Assembly (NCBI GenBank): GCA_016178785.1
Contig: JACOSO010000005.1
Location: forward strand, 1-62,360
Reading direction: 5' to 3'
Source of the DNA: Bacteroidota bacterium
GTDB taxonomy: Bacteria > Bacteroidota > Bacteroidia > Cytophagales > Cyclobacteriaceae
Length of the DNA: 62,360 nucleotides
In this document: piece after piece, positions 34,652 through 43,755 of the stretch
Layout of the letters: each line of letters starts with the position of its first letter
Numbering within the stretch: position 1 is the stretch's first letter
Notes under the pieces: model-generated
The model's input: only the letters and a program-made list of their open reading frames with translations
The model's database searches: none
Told to the model about the DNA's origin: nothing
Program-made: the position numbers and the translations under genes

Positions 34652-35740
34652 ATGAAAAAGCGTTTCCTGATTTTAGTCAATCTGGGCTCTCCGGATAGTT
34701 TTCAAGTGAAAGATGTGCGTCAATACTTGCGCCAGTTCTTAATGGATGAGCGCGTAATTGACGCTCCTTTTTTGATCCGAAAAATGATTGTAGAAGGATT
34801 CATACTTCCGTTCCGTCCGAAAAAATCGGCCGAGGCCTATCACGCGGTTTGGATGAAGGGAGGATCTCCGCTCAAAGTGATCACTGAAAATTTCAGGAGG
34901 GCATTATTGCCTTTGATCGATGGCCATACAGCTATTGCGATGCGCTATGGCAATCCTACTCCTGAAGCCGCCTTGCGCGAACTGGAGTCTCAAGATTCAG
35001 ATATCGATGAAATTCTGATTGCGCCTTTGTATCCGCATTTCGCAATGTCATCCTACGAAACAGCATACCTGTATGTAATCGAAAAAATAAAAGCCCTTCT
35101 GCCCAATGTGAAGTTTAAAATCCTTCAGCCGTTTTACGATGAGAAGAATTATATCCATTCATTAAGCGAGTCGATTGCTCCATACCTGGAAAAGCCATAT
35201 GATCATCTGCTCTTCAGTTTTCACGGATTGCCTGTGCGACATTTGAAAAAATCTGATCCCACTAAAAAACATTGCTATCAGGTGGATCATTGCTGCGATG
35301 TAAAATCTTCGGCTTGGGATTTTTGCTACAAACATCAAACCATTCAGACTGCAAAACTGGTAGCATCTGAATTAAAAATTCCTTCACACAAATTCAGTTA
35401 CTCATTCCAGTCTCGGCTTGGCAGTGATGAGTGGATCAAGCCCTTCACTGATGTGCAGCTCCAAAAATTTCCTAGTCAGGGAATAAAGAACCTTTTGGTG
35501 GCTTGCCCTGCATTTGTTTCAGACTGTCTTGAAACGCTCGAGGAGATTGCCATCCGCGGAAAGGAATCTTTTATTGCAGCAGGCGGAGAGTCATTTACAT
35601 TCATTCCGTGCCTTAACACTAACATGCAGTGGGTAGAAACTTTTGCAAACTATTGTAACGGTGCTGAATCGACTCATCAGTATTTATGGAGTGAGCTTGA
35701 ACGAATTGGAAAGACTTTACAATTGGTAGAAAATACATAA
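34652..35740 (+). CDS. hemH: Ferrochelatase
   Basis: Inserts Fe2+ into protoporphyrin IX, the last step of heme synthesis, at the membrane face. 362 residues: FLILVNLGSPDSFQVKDVRQ, EAYHAVWMKGGSPL, LLFSFHGLPVRHLKKSDPTK (catalytic His), SYSFQSRLGSDEWIKP and CPAFVSDCLETLEEIAIRG (catalytic Glu). A Cys-rich stretch HCYQVDHCCDVKSSAWDFC (about 208-226) is seen in some ferrochelatases that carry a cluster or disulfides. It is divergent from hemA, so both arms of the heme locus share this intergenic region. Confidence 0.97.
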   Translation: MKKRFLILVNLGSPDSFQVKDVRQYLRQFLMDERVIDAPFLIRKMIVEGFILPFRPKKSAEAYHAVWMKGGSPLKVITENFRRALLPLIDGHTAIAMRYGNPTPEAALRELESQDSDIDEILIAPLYPHFAMSSYETAYLYVIEKIKALLPNVKFKILQPFYDEKNYIHSLSESIAPYLEKPYDHLLFSFHGLPVRHLKKSDPTKKHCYQVDHCCDVKSSAWDFCYKHQTIQTAKLVASELKIPSHKFSYSFQSRLGSDEWIKPFTDVQLQKFPSQGIKNLLVACPAFVSDCLETLEEIAIRGKESFIAAGGESFTFIPCLNTNMQWVETFANYCNGAESTHQYLWSELERIGKTLQLVENT

Positions 35741-35797
35741 ACCGCAAAGAACGCAGAGAATCTTTGCGATCCTCTCCGGGCTCTGCGGTTAAAAAAA
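35740..35797. repeat. CCGCAAAGA-type palindrome after hemH
   Basis: AACCGCA (35740-35746) pairs with TGCGGTT (35784-35790), with inner repeats CGCAGAG and CTCTCCGGGCTC. The A-run follows on the + strand, which is the wrong polarity for a hemH terminator, so this is better called a dispersed palindrome, similar in style to 30481-30525. Confidence 0.5.
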
Positions 35798-35800
35798 TAT

Positions 35801-36694
35801 ATGCATAGTATCATCGAAAACCCGCTAACAAAAAGTCATCCGCAAGGAACCGTTCAGCTTCTTTTCGAGAAGGATGACCATTCTTTGTCCATCAGTGAAA
35901 ACACGTCTAAAAAAACGGAGGCAATTGACAGCGTGCTTATGAAGAGCATGATCCATTTTTATTTTTGTGTTGAAGGAAGTGCCGTGTTTGCTTTTGGCCC
36001 GCATTACAGCCGTGAGATCACGAAGCACAAAAATTATTTCTTCTACAACCCTGAAAAACATTTAAACTGCCAGATCCAGCTAGCACCTCGTACCCGAATG
36101 GTGATGATGGCCATCTCGCTCGAAGGCATGCACAAACTTTTTGTTCACGATGCGCTGCCTTTTTTGAAAGCAGAAAATGTCAATCAAAGATTTTATGACG
36201 AGCGCGAAATCCCTTCACAGCTATTACTCGTGCTCAATCAGCTTTTCACCACACAACTGAGTGAAAGCGCTGCCAAACTTTTTTATCATGGAAAGGCCTA
36301 CGAAATTTTAAGCCTGTATTTTTCCGAAAGAAAGCCCAACACCGAGAGTTGCCCGTTCCTCAACGATCAGGAAACAGTACGAAAAATAAAACATGCCAAA
36401 GAGCATTTGCTGAAAAATCAGGATTCACCGCCAAGTTTAAAAGAGCTGGCAAAATTTGCAGGGCTAAATGAATATCAATTGAAGGCAGGCTTCAAAGAAA
36501 TCTACGGCAACAGCGTGTTTGCGTTTTTGCTCGACCACAAACTCGATCACGCCCGCGTACTGCTCGACACCAAAAAATACCAGGTGAATGAAGTGGCCTA
36601 TCAACTCGGTTACAACAACCCAAGTCATTTCATTGCCGCCTTCAAAAAAAAATTCGGAATGACACCGAAGAAATATCTGATGGGAAAAAACTAA
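35801..36694 (+). CDS. AraC-family transcription regulator
   Basis: 297 residues. The C-terminal ~100 residues are two helix-turn-helices of the AraC/XylS type (PPSLKELAKFAGLNEYQLKA, FKEIYGNSVFAFLLDHKLDH, then VNEVAYQLGYNNPSHFIAAF and KKFGMTPKKYL). The N-terminal ~190 residues form a sensor domain without clear cupin motifs; CPFLNDQETVRKIKHAKEHL in the linker is typical of the PchR/YbtA-like group that often responds to iron or siderophore. Its place behind hemH makes an iron or heme role attractive but unproven. Confidence 0.87.
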   Translation: MHSIIENPLTKSHPQGTVQLLFEKDDHSLSISENTSKKTEAIDSVLMKSMIHFYFCVEGSAVFAFGPHYSREITKHKNYFFYNPEKHLNCQIQLAPRTRMVMMAISLEGMHKLFVHDALPFLKAENVNQRFYDEREIPSQLLLVLNQLFTTQLSESAAKLFYHGKAYEILSLYFSERKPNTESCPFLNDQETVRKIKHAKEHLLKNQDSPPSLKELAKFAGLNEYQLKAGFKEIYGNSVFAFLLDHKLDHARVLLDTKKYQVNEVAYQLGYNNPSHFIAAFKKKFGMTPKKYLMGKN

Positions 36695-36696
36695 AA

Positions 36697-36769
36697 CCTC
36701 ACCTAATCCTCTCCAAAGGAGAGGACTTTTTAGCCCCTTCTCCTCTGGAGAAGGGGTTGGGGATGAGGC
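36697..36769. repeat. Large palindromic repeat (CCTCACC...GATGAGG)
   Basis: Outer arms CCTCACCTAATCCTCTCC and GGAGAAGGGGTTGGGGATGA (ending GG) pair imperfectly, and each half contains its own hairpin (CTCTCCAAAGGAGAG; TTCTCCTCTGGAGAA). It fills the gap between the AraC gene and tadA. The same sequence style is inserted in hemC. Confidence 0.75.
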
Positions 36770-36784
36770 AAAAACAAAAAAAGT

Positions 36785-37228
36785 ATGGATTTCACCTCCC
36801 ACGACTACTTCATGACCGAAGCTTTGAAAGAAGCCCGCAAAGCCTTTGACAATGGAGAAGTACCCGTAGGTGCAGTGGTGGTGTGTCAGAATAAAATCAT
36901 TGCGAGGGCGCACAATCAAACCGAGCAACTCACCGATGCCACAGCACATGCCGAAATGCTTGCAGTCACTGCTGCCGCCAACGGGCTCGGTTCAAAATAT
37001 TTAACCGATTGTACCCTTTACGTTACGCTCGAGCCATGTGTGATGTGTGCAGGTGCGCTTCACTGGGTGCAACTTCAAAAACTGGTCTACGGTGCTGACG
37101 ATGTGCAGCGCGGATTTTCTTTGGTGAAAACACCTCTGCTTCACCCAAAAACAGAGATTATTAAAGGCATAAAAAAAGATCCTTCCAAAGAATTGATCGA
37201 CTCGTTCTTCAGAAGGATCCGTGAATGA
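36785..37228 (+). CDS. tadA: tRNA adenosine(34) deaminase
   Basis: Deaminates A34 to inosine in tRNA-Arg(ACG). 147 residues: zinc site HAEMLAV (His55, catalytic Glu57) and TLEPCVMCAGALHW (Cys85, Cys88); NGEVPVGAVVV near the N-terminus; the C-terminal helix PSKELIDSFFRRIRE is typical. Length is normal and it stands alone as a housekeeping gene. Confidence 0.95.
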   Translation: MDFTSHDYFMTEALKEARKAFDNGEVPVGAVVVCQNKIIARAHNQTEQLTDATAHAEMLAVTAAANGLGSKYLTDCTLYVTLEPCVMCAGALHWVQLQKLVYGADDVQRGFSLVKTPLLHPKTEIIKGIKKDPSKELIDSFFRRIRE

Positions 37229-37237
37229 TTTGTAAGC

Positions 37238-37480
37238 CTACGCTTTTTCTTTCTTTGCTTTGGCAGCCTTTTCTTTCTTCAAGCTGTCTTCTACCCGCTT
37301 GCCGTTGCGGTGCTCGCCCAACAAGTACGTGTCCTTAGTAGTCTGATATTGACGCTGTGCCTGCATCATCGCCTCATAGCTGTCGCGGATCAGGATCAGG
37401 CCGGATTTTGCGCCTTTGTTGCGCACTTCAATGTACCAACCGTCTTTCTTTTTTTTCGGTAAAATCGGAGGTCTTCCCAT
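37238..37480 (-). CDS. Small conserved-looking basic protein (80 aa)
   Basis: MGRPPILPKKKKDGWYIEVR, a core GLILIRDSYEAMMQAQRQYQ, and a Lys/Ala/Glu-rich tail (SLKKEKAAKAKKEKA). The basic, highly charged composition suggests nucleic acid or ribosome association, but no family is recognised. It is convergent with tadA, 9 bases apart, and has a clear coding bias. Confidence 0.65.
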   Translation of the reverse strand: MGRPPILPKKKKDGWYIEVRNKGAKSGLILIRDSYEAMMQAQRQYQTTKDTYLLGEHRNGKRVEDSLKKEKAAKAKKEKA

Positions 37481-37600
37481 AATTTTTATTGATTTAGCGG
37501 TTTTTTAAGCCCTTTTTGATTAGCAACCGCAAAGGTACAAATTTTGTTCCAGACGTCCGAATTCGGTCCGAAAATCGGGAAACTGCAATTTGGCGGCATC

Positions 37601-37750
37601 CCTCGTACCTCGGGTCGGGCTTTACGCTCCTACTCCTCGCCCCAGCCGCACAAGTCTGCCCGGGCTGTGGGGTATCCGCTGCAATCCCTTGCCGAGATTT
37701 CAGTCAACTAAGAGTTATTGCATATATTCGGATGTTGGCGGTAATTGTTC
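37601..37750. repeat. GC-rich element before the first accessory gene (possible attC relative)
   Basis: The gap 37481-37766 contains GGTCGGGCTTTACGCTCCTA, related to the GGTCGGGCTTAACATT block of the two elements described at 38.6 and 39.6 kb, and ends ATGTTGGCGGTAATTG, resembling CGTTAGTGGCAATTA at the end of the first one. No clear 5' arm. It marks the left edge of the accessory island. Confidence 0.35.
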
Positions 37751-37766
37751 TTAAGACAGATTCTCC

Positions 37767-38633
37767 ATGAAAGAAAAACTAAAAGAAGTTTTCATCGAGA
37801 TAGATGAACACTACAAATCTGTAATAATTGGGGACTTTGACACGGACAAATTTTTATGTGTCATAAGAGCTGCATTTGCAAAGAACTATGAGTTCAATCT
37901 TCTATGCAACAATTTGACAAACTCAGAGGACTCATTCTTTCTGATGCCATCATTAAGGGGAATCTGTGAAGACTTAATCACCATCAAATATTTAAAAGAA
38001 CATATTAACGTTGACTGGGATAAGCTAATTACACTCCTGACAACTAAGAGTACATTTGAAGGGACAATTGTTCAGAAGGCCTTCTTTGATCATTATAAGC
38101 CTGAGCAAATAATACTTCAATTTAAAGACGCTGAAAAAGAGTTAGCGTCAATGACTGATCAGATCAAGACTATTTTTCAAAAAAACGGACTAAAAGGTGA
38201 TAAGGAATTCCCAAGTGTCTCACACATGGCGACAGACGCAAAACTCATTAAGTTGTATGACTATTTGTATTACGCGACATCCAAGACTGTCCATTTTGAA
38301 CCAGGAATGCTATTAAGACTTGGCTGGGCAAAAGATATGACTTCCACAATATTCACTTTTTCGACAAAAAACTTCAATAAATACTATTTCGATTTCTGCT
38401 CTTATTATTCAGCGTTTCTTTTTGTTGAATTTTATAAGGCATTCAAAAAAGATTTGGGGCTTGACACAAAAATTAAAGGACAAATCAAAAAGATTCAAGA
38501 AATTTTGGATGACCAATTAAGAATGCCAGAAATTGTGACCTTTGAGGAGTGTAACGTTAAACCTCCATCGATAATTACTCAATTGTTGACTAAGGCAAGC
38601 AAGAGAGTGTCGGACAAGAACAACAACCGCTAA
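37767..38633 (+). CDS. Protein of unknown function, DUF5677-like (cassette-like gene 1)
   Basis: 288 residues, AT-rich and Lys-rich compared with neighbours. FFLMPSLRGICEDLITIKYL (about 58-77) and YYATSKTVHFEPGMLLRLGW (about 168-187) match the two conserved blocks of DUF5677-like proteins, whose function is unknown and which are common in mobile regions. The stop codon TAA (38631-38633) lies inside the CTAAC start of the following attC-like element, exactly as gene cassettes end. Start ATG 37767. Confidence 0.7.
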   Translation: MKEKLKEVFIEIDEHYKSVIIGDFDTDKFLCVIRAAFAKNYEFNLLCNNLTNSEDSFFLMPSLRGICEDLITIKYLKEHINVDWDKLITLLTTKSTFEGTIVQKAFFDHYKPEQIILQFKDAEKELASMTDQIKTIFQKNGLKGDKEFPSVSHMATDAKLIKLYDYLYYATSKTVHFEPGMLLRLGWAKDMTSTIFTFSTKNFNKYYFDFCSYYSAFLFVEFYKAFKKDLGLDTKIKGQIKKIQEILDDQLRMPEIVTFEECNVKPPSIITQLLTKASKRVSDKNNNR

Positions 38634-38798
38634 CAAAAATGTTTATGCAATGCGGGGGTTCAGTGTTGGTATTGAAAGTATTTTCTTAATTTAGTTCGGT
38701 GTCGGGGGACAGAGACGTGCAGGTCGGGCTTAACATTCCGCTGCGCTACATTTTTAAGCCCTCCTATTCCCCGCACTGCATAAACACAAACGTTAGTG
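38626..38798. repeat. attC-like element 1
   Basis: Starts CCGCTAACAAAAATGTTTAT (38627-38646) then GCAATGCGGGG; ends CCCCGCACTGCATAAACACA (38770-38789) then AACGTTAG. The two ends pair over about 25 bases with a few unpaired ones; the central ~115 bases are variable. CTAAC/GTTAG termini, a folded imperfect hairpin and position just after a stop codon are what integron attC sites show. The R-box is not an exact RYYYAAC/GTTRRRY match. Confidence 0.55.
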
Positions 38799-38963
38799 GC
38801 AATTATTCCGGGACGAAAAATTCCAACTAACGGGTGACTCACTACCAGTAAGGACTTTCCGCACGACAAGTGAGCGACATCGGAACAACTTTGGACTCGT
38901 GCCAACGTAACAAAATTCACTTTCAACCGTCTTTAGTAATACATAAATCTAAACGAGTCATTA

Positions 38964-39512
38964 ATGAGAAAGATAATTCAAATGGGGCTCACTTTACTCT
39001 GTGTTAACTTAATAGCACAGACACTTGTGTTTGGCCAAACAGAAGTAGATAGGAAATCTCCGCTACCAAAATGCTCGAGCGAGGACAAGCCCTATCGTGA
39101 TTTTGATTTTTTAATCGGTCGTTGGGACTTCCTTACTGAAGATGGGACAAAGGTTGGCGAGCATGTTTATACCAAACGCGAGCAAGGCTGTTTGATTGTC
39201 GAAGAATGGACAGATGTTTCTGGTGGCACAGGATTGGGCATGAGCTTTGTTGACCCAAGTACTGGGCTCTGGCGACAGGTTTGGATGAGTCCTATGTTTC
39301 ATATTGATTATTCTGGAAGGCTGAATGAAAGCGGTGCAATGATTCTTGAGGGGACAATATATCCAAACAATGGTGGTGAAAGTTCTCCAGTTCGTGGTGT
39401 CTGGACGAAGCAAGCAGACGGGTCGGTGAAACAAGAATTTATAACACTAAATAAGAAAACGAACATATGGGAGACTTTCTTTGTTGGGTTCTCTCACCGT
39501 AAGCAGGGCTGA
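38964..39512 (+). CDS. Exported DUF1579-like (lipocalin-fold) protein (cassette-like gene 2)
   Basis: 182 residues with a signal peptide (MRKIIQMGLTLLCVNLIAQT, then LVFGQ). The mature part opens FDFLIGRWDFLTEDGTKVGE, the pattern of DUF1579-like beta-barrel proteins, and continues in antiparallel strands (GLWRQVWMSPMFHIDYSG; GVWTKQADGSVKQEFITL). No catalytic motif. It lies between the two attC-like elements and has a 165-base leader, long enough for its own promoter. Confidence 0.7.
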   Translation: MRKIIQMGLTLLCVNLIAQTLVFGQTEVDRKSPLPKCSSEDKPYRDFDFLIGRWDFLTEDGTKVGEHVYTKREQGCLIVEEWTDVSGGTGLGMSFVDPSTGLWRQVWMSPMFHIDYSGRLNESGAMILEGTIYPNNGGESSPVRGVWTKQADGSVKQEFITLNKKTNIWETFFVGFSHRKQG

Positions 39513-39574
39513 TTAGCCATTAACGAGCTACAAAAATACAAGACTTCGAATGAAAGGAGTTGAAGGCCACACAG

Positions 39575-39758
39575 CCACCAACAAAAATGTCCTTTCTGCA
39601 ATGCGGAGGTTCAGTGTAGGTATTAAAAGTAATTTCTTAATTTAGTTCGGTAACGTGGGACAGTTCGGAGCAGGTCGGGCTTAACATTTCCCCCCACAAG
39701 TCGGAGTCCATTTTTAAGCCCTCCTATTCCACGCACTGCCACAAACGCAAGCGAGTAA
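39575..39758. repeat. attC-like element 2
   Basis: Related to element 1 over about 140 bases, sharing TTTCTTAATTTAGTTCGGT, GCAGGTCGGGCTTAACATT and a TTTTTAAGCCCTCCTATTCC block. The 5' arm starts CAACAAAAATGTCCTTTCTG and the 3' arm ends CACGCACTGCCACAAACGCA (39731-39750). The outer ends pair less well than in element 1, so it may be a decayed site. The AraC gene begins 8 bases later. Confidence 0.5.
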
Positions 39759-39765
39759 CAGTTGA

Positions 39766-40677
39766 ATGGAAATAATTGTTCATCATAAAATATCGGATTT
39801 GTATAAAACTCTTGGCTTGCCTTTTGACCAGGAAATAGATTTTACCATTCTTTCCATACCCGATATTCATCCACAAATTCCATTTAAATCACCCATTCTA
39901 AGGGCAGATTATTTCTCGTTCATTTTGACAAAAGAAGGGGCCGGCATTTATTGGCTTGATGACAATAAATTCCCTTTCGGCTCTCAAACCATTTATTTTA
40001 CAAATCCGGGACACCTAAAATCTTATGAACTACATGACTCAAAGAATGCGTTGATAATAACCTTATCTGAAAAGTTCTTACGAGAAAACGTTCACCCAGA
40101 AATTTATGAAGAGTTCCCATTTTTATTGGCTGAAATAGTTCCACCCAAGAAACTGTTGCAAAATGATTTTGAAGAATTTGAAAATTTGTACAGCCAAATT
40201 TTAAAAGAATTTGAAAAGGAATCCAGGTACAAAAACAAAATTCTGGGAAATCTTTTTATGGTGATGCTGCTCAAAATAAAAGAAAAATTTTGGTCAGCCT
40301 ACAATCCGATAGAAGAAGGTAATAGGGATTCTCAAATTGTTAAATCATTCAAAAGGCTTTTAGAAACAGAGTTCAAGGAAGTTTTAAAAAGTAATCATAG
40401 TGATGGCAAATTGCAGGTACAGTATTTTGCCAAAAAATTGGATTTGCATCCCAATTATCTGAACTCAGTAATAAAAAGTAAAACAGGAAGAACAGTGAAT
40501 GATTGGATTTCGGAACGAACCCTCTCTGTTGCCAAATCTCTTTTGATAAATAAACCTTACTCTTCAAAAGAAATCGCTTATAAATTAGGCTTTAGTGAGT
40601 CTACCCATTTTAGTCGATTTTTTAAAAAGAATACCGGACTCTCGCCAAACACATTCCGAAAATCGAACAACCGCTAA
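39766..40677 (+). CDS. AraC-family transcription regulator (cassette-like gene 3)
   Basis: 303 residues. The C-terminal AraC HTH pair: LQVQYFAKKLDLHPNYLNSV, SKTGRTVNDWISERTLSVAK, SSKEIAYKLGFSESTHFSRF and FKKNTGLSPNTFRKS. The N-terminal ~180 residues form a ligand-sensing beta domain (YFSFILTKEGAGIYWLDDNK). This is the Bacteroidota type often next to an oxidoreductase that it controls; the aldo/keto reductase 96 bases downstream fits. The 3' end (AACAACCGCTAA) is identical to that of cassette gene 1, a hint that an attC site once followed. Confidence 0.85.
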   Translation: MEIIVHHKISDLYKTLGLPFDQEIDFTILSIPDIHPQIPFKSPILRADYFSFILTKEGAGIYWLDDNKFPFGSQTIYFTNPGHLKSYELHDSKNALIITLSEKFLRENVHPEIYEEFPFLLAEIVPPKKLLQNDFEEFENLYSQILKEFEKESRYKNKILGNLFMVMLLKIKEKFWSAYNPIEEGNRDSQIVKSFKRLLETEFKEVLKSNHSDGKLQVQYFAKKLDLHPNYLNSVIKSKTGRTVNDWISERTLSVAKSLLINKPYSSKEIAYKLGFSESTHFSRFFKKNTGLSPNTFRKSNNR

Positions 40678-40773
40678 GTTAATCTTTGAAATTGGTCATC
40701 TCTCATTTGATTCTGGTTGCATCAGATCGTCCCTATTCCTTCAACTTTGTATTGAAAATTTTAAAATACAGCA

Positions 40774-41730
<957 letters not shown>

Positions 41731-41830
41731 TAATATACAGTGTTTTGAAATCTGCTAAGGGTTTGGAGCAAAAACTGTAACTCGTTATAAAATTTACGCG
41801 TCTAAGAAATTAGGTTCTAACAATTTAGCC

Positions 41831-42673
41831 ATGAAAAGAGCGCTCGTATTTGGAACAGTGATAGTGATCACATCTATACTATCCATTATAATTTTTTCCA
41901 AGCTGACCGAGGGCAACCTTGCCGACCCTGAAGGAGTCACACAAGCAAAACTCTATTCAAGTATTTTAGGCGAGGAACGAGGTCTTATTATCCATTTACC
42001 CAGAGGCTATGACTCCACTAAATTATACCCGGTAATGTATGTACTTGATGGGGGCTCTCAAGACACACATATTGCTGCCAAGTTCGATGTGTTAACAACA
42101 GCAGGGTATACGCCAAAAACTATTATTGTAGGCATCCCCAATATGAGCGGTAAAAATCGAGAGCACAACCTAATACCTCCATTTATGCGGATAGATAATG
42201 ATGACATTAATAGTGAATTCGGAAATGGTGATAAATTTTTGAATTTTATGGAGTCTGAACTTATCCCTTTCGTTGAAAGCAATTATCGCGCTTCACAGGT
42301 GAGATTGTTAAGCGGTAATTCAAGAGGCGGGCTTCTTGTGATGTATTCGCTCTTATACAGACCAAACTTGTTTCAGGCCAGGTTTTGTTACAGCACTCCC
42401 TTTTGGAGACAAGACAATATTCTGGTTTCTAAAGTGGATGCCCTATTAAGTCAAAAGGATACATTGAATACTTTTATATACCTGAGTGCCGGAGAAAATG
42501 AAACAGAAAATATCAAAAACGGCTTGGACAAAATGACAAAAAAACTAAAAGAAAAAGCTCCAATTGGATTAGTAGTACATTTTGACTACACCCCAAACGC
42601 TACTCACCAGAATAATTCCGTAATTTCTGCTTCGACTGGAATTGCAAGATGGAGCGAGTATTTAAAACGTTAA
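41831..42673 (+). CDS. Exported esterase-D/enterochelin-esterase-like hydrolase
   Basis: 280 residues with an N-terminal hydrophobic segment (VFGTVIVITSILSIIIF). PF00756-type landmarks: IHLPRGYDSTKLYPVMYVLD, ELIPFVESNYRASQVRLLSG and nucleophile elbow GNSRGG (Ser about 159). The catalytic His is probably the one in THQNNSVISASTGI near the C-terminus. Substrates in this family range from acyl-CoA/trehalose to siderophores; not decidable here. It lies 100 bases after the reductase on the same strand. Confidence 0.85.
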   Translation: MKRALVFGTVIVITSILSIIIFSKLTEGNLADPEGVTQAKLYSSILGEERGLIIHLPRGYDSTKLYPVMYVLDGGSQDTHIAAKFDVLTTAGYTPKTIIVGIPNMSGKNREHNLIPPFMRIDNDDINSEFGNGDKFLNFMESELIPFVESNYRASQVRLLSGNSRGGLLVMYSLLYRPNLFQARFCYSTPFWRQDNILVSKVDALLSQKDTLNTFIYLSAGENETENIKNGLDKMTKKLKEKAPIGLVVHFDYTPNATHQNNSVISASTGIARWSEYLKR

Positions 42674-42822
42674 ATGACGAAAAGACTTGATCTTGTTAGC
42701 GCACATTGCGGTGCAGTCAGGTCTTCTGACCGTCTCCCGGCCTGACTAAAATTGCTCATCCACAAAGGTTGCGACTCTATTAGCGAGAACTAAAACGTGC
42801 AACTATAAAAATATATATTTTC

Positions 42823-43143
42823 CTACCCAGCCAAAGCCTTTTCTACATCACCAATAAATTTGGCCGTGATGCCCTTGGTCTTCTTTGCCTGTTCCGATTT
42901 GAAAAGCGGCAACGCTTCAGCTATTTTTTCAAGAAGACCAATGGGATTTTGATCATTCTTGTAGCTGCCGAGGCACCATTGAATTTCAGATTGGAGCTTC
43001 GCATCAATGCCAAGGGGCTCCATTTTTTCAAGCACTTCTTCGGCCAACTTCTCAATATTCAAGGGCGTGGGTGATTTTGGCCGAATTGTTTTTTTGGCGG
43101 CAGCCTTTGCAGGTTTGGTAGATTTGGTAATTGTCTTTGCCAT
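42823..43143 (-). CDS. Small protein with basic N-terminal tail (106 aa)
   Basis: The first ~25 residues are Lys/Ala/Pro-rich (MAKTITKSTKPAKAAAKKTI), the rest a helical domain (LNIEKLAEEVLEKMEPLGID; SEIQWCLGSYKNDQNPIGLL). Not recognised. The basic tail resembles that of the H1-like protein at 22.2 kb and may bind DNA. The 149-base gap before it (42674-42822) holds only a weak hairpin AGTCAGG/CCTGACT (42715-42747). Confidence 0.6.
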   Translation of the reverse strand: MAKTITKSTKPAKAAAKKTIRPKSPTPLNIEKLAEEVLEKMEPLGIDAKLQSEIQWCLGSYKNDQNPIGLLEKIAEALPLFKSEQAKKTKGITAKFIGDVEKALAG

Positions 43144-43341
43144 ACTTTTTTACCCTAAGGTACGATTAGCCACGCTCTGCTAAACACGAGCGTCACTTTA
43201 AATTTACGCAACCGTTGCCATACTTTTTATTATGAAATTGTTATTCGTTCCATCTGTTTTATGGCATAACACTACCCAAAATGTTTTGCCTATGTTTAAC
43301 CTGTGAGGAGAGCTTTATTCATTGATTGTCAATCCAACAAA

Positions 43342-43683
43342 TCAACCAGGTTTTAATTTCTTTGCAAGCGTTTTAGGCGCAACATTCATCCACGCTGCAA
43401 TCAGTAATTTTTTAAAGACAGCTTCGCTCACCTTGTTCAAGTCGACATAAGTCCAACCAAAATCACCCCATTTTCCTTTCACCGGAAAAGCTGCCGGATG
43501 ATGTTCATCGCATAAAACCGGCTGCTCAGTTTTAGAAAGTTTGACCACCGCTCGCTTCTCATCAAGCCAAAGCGTAGCAAAGATTTTCTTCTTGACACGG
43601 TAAGCGGGCTTTCCGAAATGGTCATACTCGTTCACTTCGGCAAGAGAAAGACATAGGCTTCGTGCAGTTTCCAGGTCAACCAT
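43342..43683 (-). CDS. MmcQ/YjbR family protein
   Basis: 113 residues of the CyaY-like fold called MmcQ/YjbR: DLETARSLCLSLAEVNEYDH at the N-terminus, FGKPAYRVKKKIFATLWLDE, AFPVKGKWGDFGWTYVDLNK and a C-terminal LLIAAWMNVAPKTLAKKL. Often annotated as DNA-binding from structure; function not established. Monocistronic. Confidence 0.88.
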   Translation of the reverse strand: MVDLETARSLCLSLAEVNEYDHFGKPAYRVKKKIFATLWLDEKRAVVKLSKTEQPVLCDEHHPAAFPVKGKWGDFGWTYVDLNKVSEAVFKKLLIAAWMNVAPKTLAKKLKPG

Positions 43684-43755
43684 CGATTTGAAGTTACTGA
43701 AAAAAATGACGAACGGAATGGCAACTCCATCACAAAAAAAGTATCTTTCATTAAA

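Noticed and set aside
35740..35797. Terminator for hemH
   Set aside because: The A-run follows the stem on the coding strand, so no U-tract would form in the hemH transcript; called a palindromic repeat instead.
37516..37770. 84-codon plus-strand frame before the first accessory gene
   Set aside because: It reads through a GC-rich repeat-like element, and composition is unlike neighbouring proteins.
42715..42747. Third attC-like site after the esterase gene
   Set aside because: Only a 7-bp stem and a GTTAG-like start; no shared blocks with the two elements at 38.6 and 39.6 kb.
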